The notes under the pieces are model-generated. The model was not told the origin of the DNA, ran no database searches, and saw only the letters and a program-made list of their open reading frames with translations. From contig JAHGAU010000006.1 of assembly GCA_019925105.1 (NCBI GenBank), positions 434,001 to 498,000 of the forward strand: 64,000 nt of DNA, in the 5' to 3' direction. Below, piece by piece: positions 24,007-33,924 of the stretch (position 1 is the stretch's first letter; every line of letters starts with the position of its first letter). This DNA is from Niebla homalea. Its lineage: Eukaryota > Ascomycota > Lecanoromycetes > Lecanorales > Ramalinaceae. A program made the position numbers and the translations under genes.

Positions 24007-27000
24007 ATGATGACTTTGGATTACCCCGGCAACAGGAATGCACCCCCAGCACCTCAACCTAGAAGTGACGACCCGAAGATCCATGATGATCGTACACCGT
24101 CATATTTTCCTTGCCTAGACTCGACACCGGGTCTCAGAGGCGGCTGGCAGTCAACAGAAGTGCAATTCAGAGATCTCACCCAGCTTCGATTATTCTGCAA
24201 GAAACATGACGTTCCTCCCTTGTCCATTTTCCAGACAGCGTGGGCCTTGGTTCTTCGGTGTTATGTAGGAAACTCCAAAGTCTGCTTTATCTGCAGCTCT
24301 GCAGAAGTAGATGACAAGAACAGCAAGAGTCATGGGTTCGATTCTGCAAATTTTAACAAATCTTGTAAGCTGGATTTTGCAGGGACGACCACAATACTAG
24401 ACGTCCTCAGAGATTCCTGCAGAACTTCGGGATCCGAACTTCTATCGTCATCCCATGGTCAACTTAACAGTACAGAATCTCTGCCGGTCAACACGTCCTT
24501 GATATATCAAGAGGTAACTCACCAAGGATACTCGGGAATAGGCAGACTTGTAGCACAGGATTACTCTAGTACGAGCGGTCATAATGTACGCATTGTAAAC
24601 ACATTGTCCCTATGGTTTAGTACTGATATGCTCCTGCTGACTGGCCATTGATTCAGTGTGAAGTCTCGGTCTATGTCAGCATCTCTGATGACGACCTTCT
24701 TCTCAGTATCAATTATCTCGAAACGGTTTTATCTGTTACATCTGCTCCGAACGTAGGAAGCGTATACGAAAAAGCCATCATTGAGATCTTGGCCAATCCG
24801 CACCGCTCTGCTGACGCAATCGATCTGTTCACTCAAAGAGACCTTGGCCATATCACGAGATGGAATGCGTGTTATCCATGTATGATCGAAGAATGCGTAC
24901 ATGACCTGATACTGAAAAACGCAAAGAGCGCGCCGCATTCGCCTGCAGTGTGTTCATGGGACGGTGACTTTACGTACCAACAACTTGATTCAATATCCTT
25001 TCGACTAGCGCGGTATTTTGTCAGCAGCGGTATCAAGCACGAGACACTTGTCCCAGTTTGTTTCACAAAGTCCATATACGCAGTTGTCGCCATGGTTGCT
25101 ATTCTCCGGGCTGGAGGCGCATTCATCCCGTTGGATCCATTGCATCCACAAGATCGCCTCAAGTCTATCATCGAGAAATCAGATGCCAAAATCGTTGTTG
25201 CATCTCCAGAGACCGTAAACCTGTTCTGTGGGGCTGTCGATACCGTCATCAATCTGTGTGGGTCATTGCTGGAGTCCCTGGACCCGTCTCTGGAACATGC
25301 AATTCCAAAGGTCAGGACGGATAATGCTGCCTTTGTTCTATTCACTTCTGGGAGCACGGGTAAGCCTAAAGGAATCGTCCAAGAGCATGCTTCCGTATCC
25401 ACAAGCTCTCTTGCCCATGGCCGCTTCTTAGGTGTTACATCAAATTCTCGGGTCTTTCAGTACGCTGCGTTTACTTTCGATGTCAGTATGATGGATATCT
25501 TTACCACTCTGATACATGGCGGATGCGTTTGCATTCCTTCGGAAGAAGATCGCATGGGCAGTTTTACTTTTGCCATGAACAAGATGGAGGTTAATTGGGT
25601 GCTCCTCACTCCCTCCGTGGCATCTTTGATTTCCCCTGATGAAGTCCCAATGCTTCAGACATTGGTTTTCGGTGGGGAGGCTGTCAAACAAGAGAATATC
25701 AGTCAATGGTTTGGCAAAGTGCGCCTTTTCAACTGCTATGGACCAGCCGAATGTGGAGCCTGTGCAATGAGCGAAGTCACCCACCAAGAGTCTCGCCCAG
25801 GCAATATTGGAAAACAATTCGGGGCTCAGCTTTGCTGGGTCGTGGACCCCGAAAACCACAATAGACTTCAACCGAGCGGTGCTGTCGGTGAACTGCTCGT
25901 GGAGGGGCCAACTTTGGCCCGAGGCTACCTGGGCGATATAGCAAAAACTCAGGCTGTATTCATCAAAAGCCGAAATTGGCCGCGAGGAGCTGGGAACGGC
26001 CGAACAAGACGTCTGTATAAGACAGGAGACCTCATTAGACAGAACTCAGATGGAACATTTGATTTTGCGGGACGGAAGGACCTCCAGTTGAAAGTTAGAG
26101 GTCAGCGTGTTGAATTGGGGGAAGTCGAGCACCACCTTTCGGCTTTTACTGGCATTAGGCTCTCGATGGCTACAATGCCACAGTCTGGAGCCTACGCACG
26201 TACCTTAGTGGCCGTGATACAGCTCAATCAGCAAACTGTAACTCAAGCCAGGACCTTAGCACTTGACCTAGTCCCGAACGATGAACTGACGAAGTTAAGC
26301 TTTGACAAGGAAAAACTCTTCCATTCCTTGAGAAGCAAGCTAGCCAAATACATGGTCCCGTCTCACTTGTTTGTTGTTAGTAGAATACCACTCTCGGCCT
26401 CAGGAAAAATTGATAGAAAGGTTGTTGAAGCTTGGCTTGTGAAGTCAAGTCGCATCATCGATCCCCAGGCTATAGGTTGCAGCCACAAAAAGAATCAACT
26501 ACCTCAGGGCAATGTCACAGCGTTGGAGATTTGCTCCAAAATTTTGTCGCTGGTCTCAAAACCCGGCAGTGAATACTATGACTCCCTGAACGGTTCAAAT
26601 TTCGGAATGACTGCTGTCGGACTGGACTCCGTCCAAGTCATCAGTCTAACAATGTTCATTCGTCAACGGTATGGCGTCAAAGTCCATCTCGACATCCTCG
26701 TGGATCCAGACTCCACTGTTCAGACTGTTGCAAAAGTCATTGAAAAGCTCCTAGTCAGTGGCCACGAATCCACTGCCGAGCACAAAACAAACATCATCAA
26801 AACATTCCAGGAATATAGGCAAGATTTTCTCACCAGATTTTCTCCAATCGAAATGGGAGTACAAAACGTGTTCGTCACCGGCGCCACTGGCTTTCTCGGC
26901 TCTCGCATATTGTGCCAACTTTGCAGGCGCAACAATGTTCGCAAAATAACGGTGCTTGTTAGAAGTTCGAATTCAGAGCGCGCTCTCCAGCGGATCACCA

Positions 27001-27995
27001 AAATAGCTAAATCATCTGGGTGGTGGACTAAGGAACGTTTCGAAAAGCTAGAGATCTGGGTTGGAGATTTAGCAAAACCAAGGCTCGGGCTGAACAAAGC
27101 CCAGTGGCTTCGACTATGCGGGTGCGGGCCTCCAGTGGACTGTGTTACGACTGTCATACATTCTGGAGCTGCCGTCAATTGGAACGCCGGTTTCCCGTCT
27201 TTGAGGGCGATCAATGTCGATTCCACAGTCGAACTGCTGAAGGCCGCTGCTCAGTCAAATGCCTTGTTGCATTTTGTTTTCGTGTCAGGCGGACAGCAAT
27301 TGAACTTCGGTGAAGATAAGGATACAGATCTTGTGGAAGAAGTTGCACGGACCAATGGATATGCGCAGACGAAACTCCTGTCGGAACTCATGGTGAAAGA
27401 TTACGCACAAAGATTTGCTCCAAGCCAACAGTGTGTCTCCATTGTCAAACCTAGTTTCATCATTGGCAGTGTTAGAGATGGTGTGGGGATCAGTAATGAT
27501 TTCATTTGGAGATTGATTGCAAGTAACATCGATATTAAGGGGTACACCGCTACTGACGCCGACTCCTGGGTCTTTGTCTCTGACGTTGACACTGTTGCAG
27601 CTATTATTCTAGATTGTTGCTGCTCCGAAAGAATGACAGCCGCACATAGCAAGGCAAATGTGGTCAAAGTTTTAGATGGTATCCCGGTATCTGAGTTTTG
27701 GGATATACTGAAGCACGACTTCAAATACGTACTATATCCACTCGATTCCGAGATGTGGCTAGGTCGAATCCATGATGCAATTGCATCCAACGGGGAGAAA
27801 CATCCACTGTTTCCCCTGCTGCAGACTGTTGAGGAAGGTCGGGGCAATTTGGGCTCGCCCTTCGACCCACAACAAAAGATGGTCATTAGTGGGCATCGAG
27901 TCAAAGCCGCGATGAAGAAAAACATCGAGTACTTGAGCACTATTGGCTTCTTACCTAATCCTGCCGGTTCTAAAGCAGCTTCGGAGGGCAGGTAA
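24007..27995 (+). CDS. NRPS-like enzyme: degenerate C - A - T - thioester reductase
   Basis: Predicted 1308 aa from exons 24007-24594 and 24657-27995 (62-bp intron). Residues 1-about 260 look like a shortened condensation-type domain (FQTAWALVLRCYVGN) without a visible HHxxxDG. The adenylation domain follows (about 275-785): LFTSGSTGKPKG (424-435), FDVS (470-473), YGPAE (557-561), a GRKDLQLKVRGQRVELGEVE core (668-687) and lysine in SGKIDR (780). The carrier domain has LDS with the phosphopantetheine serine at 854. The C-terminal reductase has VTGATGFLG (936-944) and the YAQTK catalytic pair Y1098/K1102. Known A-T-R enzymes activate an amino or aryl acid, load it on the carrier and release it as aldehyde or alcohol with NADPH. 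D470 suggests an alpha-amino acid; my tentative ten-residue code is DVMLVGCACK, which I cannot match to a substrate. Confidence 0.9.
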
Positions 27996-28582
27996 AAGAG
28001 TTCTGTGTACCAGATCACCATTAGCAGCGGTGGCCTAGATAGTCAGGTGTAAACTCCAGAGCAATGGAATCATGTAGTCCGACTTCTAGCCCCTAAAGTC
28101 ATCTAGTAGACTTGTGTCGGTACCTGATGTAGATTCACATAATCCGTCAAACATGACATGCAAAACAAGGGATCCAGGTGAAGCCAGAATGCCAAGGCAG
28201 AATATCTACGTCATCAAACCGCAGAAATCCGTACTCCGCCATTACGATACGTATTGCTGCGTATGGAAAGGTATTTTATAAACCAACTTAGTACATCTGT
28301 CAGATCTAGTGTGCGAGCAAAGCCGAACATTTGCCATTAATACATTCTGCAGGGTAAAATGCACTAGATGACTCGATGAAGTGATGCTCTGCGACACGCT
28401 TCGATTGGCTCGATAGCTCCATGCTGCATGGAGGGGTTGGAGTAGCCAACTGGCCTCTGCCTATGGCCCTAGAGAGACATAGGGGCGATGCAGATAGAAA
28501 TTACGTCAGTGAGGTGGAGCCTTTACTTAATGAGACATGGCTGCCAGCACAAGACAACGGTCAATCTACGTCAAGAGAAAGT
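27996..28582. promoter_or_regulatory. Intergenic region, NRPS-like / permease
   Basis: About 590 bp between tandem + strand genes. The permease frame stays open upstream to an ATG at 28421, so part of this region could be coding. Otherwise presumably terminator and promoter. Confidence 0.4.
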
Positions 28583-30613
28583 ATGGCAGCCCGAGCCAAG
28601 GCTTTCTTGTCTGCAAGAAAGTCCCCGGCTATCACCACTTATGAAACGGACAACAGACTTACACTAGAATGCCTGGCAGGTGCTCAAGACCCAGACGCTG
28701 CTCAGCTTCGAGCCCAGGGACATGAAGCTACGCTGGAACGGAGATTCTCCCCGCTCGCTGCCCTTGGTCTTGGATTTAGGTATCATGTCTCCGCCGAGGG
28801 TTTATCTCATGGCTGATCTGCTTGCTCAGTATTACAAATTCTTGGGTAGGATATTTGAGCAATTTTGGGCAGAATATGGTTTATGGAGGTCCCCAAAGTG
28901 TGGTGTTCGGCCTGTTGGTCAGCACAGTGGTGCAATGGATCATCACTCTGGGGCTTTCAGAAGTTGCGTCGGCATTCCCTTCTTCTGGCGTAAGACCAGC
29001 TGTATGTCGTAAGACATCGAAGGGTCTCTGATCGCGAAACATAGGGCCAATATCATTTCACTTTCATCCTAGCGCCCACCAAACACAAAAAGTTCGCGGC
29101 TTTCGTTGTGGGCTGGATGACCCTCTTAGGATGGTGGATTATTACCTGCTCCGGTGTATCCTTGTGCGCGGTTTCCGTTGCAGGCATGATTAATTTTTGG
29201 GTGGACTCCTTCGAGGCTGCACGTTGGCAGATTTATCTTATATATCTCGGTACCGTCATTGTCACCGGCAAGTTTGTTCCGTTCCGCCTTTCAGCAGCGT
29301 CAGATAGCTAACAGGAAAGATAGTTTGCCCCTTGTTCGTCGCTCCCAAATCCGTCCCTAAGGTTACCCAAGCAACTCTTTTCCTCTCAGTCTCAGGATTT
29401 CTCGTCGTATTCTGTACGTTATTGGGGCTTAAGAAGAAGACACAGCCTGCTTCATTCATCACACAACCTGGCCTTGGGACAAGTGGTTGGAGCGCTGGGA
29501 CCGCGTGGATGATGGGCATCGGCAACGCTCTGTAAGCACTGCGCCGTCGCTTAGTAATGCCACGGTGCTCACAACCTTGGAAGATATGCCTACGGAGGTA
29601 CCGACGGTGCAATCCATATCGCAGAAGAAATTCCGCGCCCAGGGAAGAACATCCCTCTAGCCATGTGGGTTAAATGCTGCTGCCCAACCAAGCGATCACT
29701 GAACTTTGCAGGAACCTGACTATGCTGATCGGCTTCTGTACTGCCTTTCCAATGTCTCTCGCGCTCATGTTTGGCTTGACGAGTATTGATTCAGTACTTA
29801 AGTCTAGCTTACCCAGTGCAGAAATATTTTATCAAATTACGGAGAGCAGGGCAATCGTCACTTTTCTGATGTGCTGGGTCATTCTTGTGTATTTCAGTGA
29901 GTTCCTTTGTCTTTCCCAAAAAATGGTGCGAGCTGACTACTTCAGTGGCATTAACTAGTCAGTGGGTCACTGCTGGACGGATGACTTGGGCGTTTGCACG
30001 AGATGTAAGACCACAGTTCGCTACCTATACTTAATCATGCTGCTTACGAATGTTTGAAGGGTGGCGTTCCACGTTCCGAGTTCTTCTCGCACGTGAATCC
30101 TGGTTTCGATTTCCCTGTCCGAGCTACACTTCTGTCCATCGGCTTTTGCTGCCTCTATGGTCTCCTCTATCTTGCCAGTACTACCGCATTCAATTCAATA
30201 GTCACTTCTGCAGTGCTTTGCTTGGTATTTATGATTCCTCGATGAACCCACACTTCCTTCCAGAGCACGTGAAGCACGATCACTAATGATTGCAAATATA
30301 GAACATTACATACGCCGTCCCACAGGGCATCATGGCCACGCGCGGCCGTGAGACCTCGCTTCCTCCCCGCGTTTTCAGTACTGGCAACCTGGGTTACATA
30401 TGCAACATCCTCGCACCACTGCTCGTTACGGTGATCGGCGTTTTCATCTGCTTTCCTCCCCAGCTACCGGTCACTACTGCCAATATGAATTATACCCCAA
30501 TCATATTATTCGGTTTGTTTCTACTTATCATGTACTTCTGGCTTACGAGGGGCAAGAAGTTCGCAGGACCAAAGATCGATTGGGAGTCGCTGCATCTTAC
30601 TGCTTGTAGATAG
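28583..30613 (+). CDS. GABA/choline-type amino-acid permease (APC superfamily)
   Basis: Plasma-membrane transporter of the fungal GABA permease group, 529 aa if the ATG at 28583 is used (583 aa from 28421). Nine exons fit: 28583-28779, 28830-28989, 29045-29267, 29324-29531, 29584-29664, 29712-29896, 29946-30004, 30060-30224 and 30302-30613. Typical signatures: LERRFSPLAALGLGF before helix 1, FPSSGGQYHF, YAYGGTDGAIHIAEEIPRP and MTWAFARDGG. Around twelve hydrophobic helices are spread along the chain. The third intron appears to use a GC donor (G|GCAAGT) with a CTAAC branch site and TAG acceptor. The 28583 start fits the usual family length (510-540 aa). Substrate could be GABA, another omega-amino acid, choline or an amine. 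It lies between the NRPS-like gene and the alcohol dehydrogenase on the same strand. Confidence 0.86.
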
Positions 30614-31363
30614 ATAGGTTGCCGTCATTGACAGAATGATTGACAAGTTTTCTATTTTGAAATTGCAGCCTGCACAGAACGCTTTCAATAGGGTCAATCC
30701 AGTACCAGAGACGCAGTAGGAGATATATGAGCCGCGGCCACTGGTGTCTCTACCAATTTGGTCCCCCTATGGCACCTTTCTCTTTCAGATCGGCTAGCTC
30801 GTCCAAGCCATCAGCCATATTGGCATACAGAACACTAATCAGATCCAGCAATTTGTCATTGCTAAGCTTCCGATGTAGCGAATGCCTGTATTTCACTTTC
30901 ATAGTGCCAGACAATGCGTCATGTACGTACGGCTTACACGGGACGAATCTCCAATTGATCGTGTGCAGAGATTTTTGGCTGCAGATCGACTATTGGTAAG
31001 CGGAAGCTATCGAAAATTGGGTAAAAACTCCCCCCAACGATATGCCTACTAAAAGCCATACGTCATTAGTGTATTCGTGGTTCTCAATGAGATTGTAATT
31101 TAGTCAGATAATATATTCAGAGCTTCGACCGCTTATTGATTCCCACAATCAGCCGCTCCCACACCCAATAACGTTCACCGATGGTAGTACCTCTGACTGA
31201 CACCCCTTTATCGATACCTGCTCTCCGTCTGGAATCCAGCGGGTCGAACATGATGGCTTCAACAGATCCTGAGCCAGCAGTATCAGAAAATGGCCAAGAC
31301 ATCTCAACCAAGTCCAACCCAATCATGGCAAGGAACATCCTGAATTCTGAGTCCGATTCCGTC
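30614..31363. promoter_or_regulatory. Intergenic region, permease / alcohol dehydrogenase
   Basis: About 750 bp. The dehydrogenase frame is open upstream to about 31181, with in-frame ATGs at 31250 and 31324, so a longer N-terminus is possible. No other feature seen. Confidence 0.4.
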
Positions 31364-32682
31364 ATGGGGAGAAACCATGATCAAGGGGGTTTCCGCGGTT
31401 GGATGACTACATCTGCCGAATCCCCAATGACTTATCAAACTTTTACGCCTAAACCTTGGGAGGAAACAGACGTTGACATAGCCATCACACACTGCGGTGT
31501 CTGCGCCTCAGATATTCACACAATGCATAGTGGATGGGTCAGTAGAATCTACCTCCCTGCCGTTGTGGCGTCGTAAGTCGTTGGACTCACGAGAAAACGG
31601 TACAAAGGGAGAGACGCTCTACCCGTGCTGTCTAGGTCATGAGATTGTCGGCACCGCAGTCCGCGTCGGCCGAAATGCTCGTCCTGGCATCAAAGTAGGC
31701 TCTCGCGTTGGTGTCGGTCCCCGTACGTTCGTTTCGCACTTAAAATCCCCCATCAAATAGCCCCAGCCAACATTCAGCGATACTGTCTACTTGTCAAGAA
31801 CTCAAATCCACATCTTATCTATCTTCCTGTATGCTGTATCATGCTACTTACACCACCGATCTTCCAGAATGTTACACTTGCCGCTCCCTGACATGTACTT
31901 CTTGCTCCATTTCCCGCGAAAACTATTGCCCCCGCCGCGTGGCCACCTACGGCGATCGTTACCCGAACGGCAGCATATCCTATGGCGGCTTTGCAAACAA
32001 ATGTCGACACAACTCTTACTCTGTCTACAATATTCCCAACGGCCTCACCAGCGAAGACGCAGCCGTGATGCTGTGCGCTGGCGCAACAGTTTACGAACCC
32101 CTTGTCGAGTGTCTCGAGCACCCTCCTGGGGTACGCCAACCAGGAAAAGGATTCGCGGTCGGTATAGTAGGTCTGGGTGGTTTAGGCCATCTGGGCGTTC
32201 TATTTTCTACAGCTTTGGGGTTTGAGCACATCATCGCAATCAGCCGGAGCCAAACGAAGCGAGCAGATGCGCTCGCGCTGGGGGCACATTCCTACATTGC
32301 GACATCTGATGAAGACGGTTGGGCAGAGAAGCACGAGTCGTCCCTTGATCTGGTTATCTGCACTGTCTCATCGCCCCAAATCCCTTTCAAAGAGTATTTG
32401 GGGTTATTGAAGCCAAGGGGAAGATTTTGCCAGGTGGGAATTCCGGAGTGGCCGTTACCACAACTGGATGTTATGGCATTGGTGCTGAAGGGAACGAGTA
32501 TTTGTTTCAGTGATTCGGCTAATCCGGCAAATGTCAGAGAGATGTTGGAATTGGCGGCTAGGCTTGGGATCAGGGCATGGACGCAAATTAGAGGGATGGA
32601 TGAAGTTAATGAGGTTGTGGGGGAGATGAAGAGAGGACAAGCGAGATTCCGATTTGTGTTGGAGAATAAGGGGGAAGATTAG
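31364..32682 (+). CDS. Zinc-dependent alcohol dehydrogenase (ADH6/cinnamyl-alcohol dehydrogenase type)
   Basis: Medium-chain dehydrogenase expected to interconvert aldehydes and alcohols with NADP(H), 367 aa. Exons are 31364-31537, 31608-31722 and 31868-32682, all in frame. The catalytic zinc site shows in THCGVCASD and GHEIVG, the structural-zinc loop is cysteine-rich (CTSCSISRENYC), and the nucleotide motif is GIVGLGGLGHLG. The start at 31364 (MGRNHDQGGFRGWM) matches the usual family N-terminus; longer in-frame starts exist. The second intron (145 bp) is longer than the others, and the cysteine spacing around it (C-YT-C-RSLT-C-TS-C) is slightly off, so a small exon may be missed there. It is a natural partner for the aldehyde released by the NRPS-like reductase. 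It lies at the right edge of the accessory block. Confidence 0.84.
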
Positions 32683-33054
32683 AGCAAACGTTGTGCTTGA
32701 CACTTTGGTGAACAAGGCCCAATTTTGTTGGAGATAACTAGAGTAACTCAATCTGGATCAGTGGTGTTTTACTTGAGATAATGCTCTAAAGTGGGCGCCG
32801 CTTTGGCGATGTTGTTGATACACGTGGCTTCAACCTCAGAGCACTGGAATGGCATTGGACACTGCACGCGCTGAATATCACCGGCTTCGTAACTGCCAGG
32901 GGACGACCGAGGCCAGGGGATCTTGCACTGTTAGCATGCAATCGCCCTGGCAGTGGATATGTTTTGTGGTCATCTCTCATCTAGCTTCAATTTATATCAC
33001 TTGACAAGGAATATGCCGCAAGCAGATATATTTAATACCGCTAGTTCCTACGGT
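32683..33054. other. Intergenic region downstream of alcohol dehydrogenase
   Basis: About 370 bp of ordinary composition before the repeat-derived segment. No gene seen. Confidence 0.45.
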
Positions 33055-33375
33055 AACTTTTAACTAAAAAAGCCGAATCTATAATGAACTTTAAAAAACG
33101 TTGAATATTACGGCTTATAAAGAGGGTTACGGTAATACCCGTGGCTACCCGTACGTCAAAAAAGCCTGGCAAAAAAATTTACAAAAAATATAAACCGTTA
33201 TTTTACCGTTTTAAACGGTTTTGATTTTTAACTTTTTCTAGTTACTCAGGACCGCTCGGAGCGCTTATAAGTTTCACGATTCACTTATAATTGACTTACG
33301 AGTGGTCTGAGTGAATAAATCACCTTTATTTTTGGCTACTCGATCCGAGCAGGTCGCCGTTTTCCTGATGTCCTT
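33055..33375 (-). repeat. 525-bp repeat family, copy C (inverted, truncated)
   Basis: The reverse complement matches the first about 310 bp of copies A and B, including CGACCTGCTCGGATCG and the run into ACGTTTTTTAAAG..TTATAGATTCGG. It therefore spans the site that is filled by the LINE fragment in copy B. It is less RIP-mutated than the copies in the AT-rich block. Confidence 0.74.
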
Positions 33376-33406
33376 TAATAGGAAGAATATTTATTTGATC
33401 CGCCAT

Positions 33407-33514
33407 TAATATCTTAATATTTCCCGGTCCCATACCGTCCTATACCGTTTACCACCGGGACGGGATAAGGGACCCTTTCCCTAGCGCTATCAATCCCGTC
33501 CCGGCTGGGGGAGT
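33407..33514 (+). repeat. Hairpin repeat, copy 2
   Basis: Same family as 11994-12136 and in the same orientation. Perfect 12-bp inverted arms CCGGGACGGGAT (33455-33466) and ATCCCGTCCCGG (33493-33504) with a 26-nt loop. GC-rich here, AT-shifted in the other copy. Confidence 0.75.
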
Positions 33515-33924
33515 ATCTATTGGCATCTCCACAGCGTTACGCATCTCTATCACCCAGTCGCTTGAACAGACAGCTGCTTCATCTGTTCATGTGTACGCCC
33601 CTGACCGAGCTGTATCTTCCGCTCTTACCACTGGCGAAAGCTTCGGTCTTCTGTTGGGCTGATCATTTTGAAGCATCGATCCCCCCCTGCTTTCCTCGGG
33701 CGGATGGGATAGCTGAGCTCTCCGACCATGGAATCAGCCAGCGGCATTGGGCCCCCTGGCTCACAAAGTCAGCGCGCGGTGAACTTGGCTGGAAGGTGCA
33801 TCAGCAGCCGGATATCCTCTCGATGGATTCACAAGAGAATGCAAGTGAAGACTCTGGAAGGGCCAGAATGATAGAGAGTGATCATGCTTTCGATTGGTTC
33901 TAATGATGGGTATATGTATTTCCC
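33515..33924. other. Intergenic region with an unassigned + strand frame
   Basis: An open frame of 127 codons (33520-33903) begins at a non-ATG codon against the hairpin repeat and has no recognisable domain. It may be a remnant truncated by the repeat or simply chance. No other feature. Confidence 0.4.

Noticed and set aside
24330..24345. GGTTCGATTC resembling a tRNA T-loop
   Set aside because: Lies inside NRPS-like coding sequence and no cloverleaf can be built around it.
33520..33903. 127-codon + strand frame next to the hairpin repeat
   Set aside because: Starts at a non-ATG codon at the repeat edge and has no family match; at most a truncated remnant.
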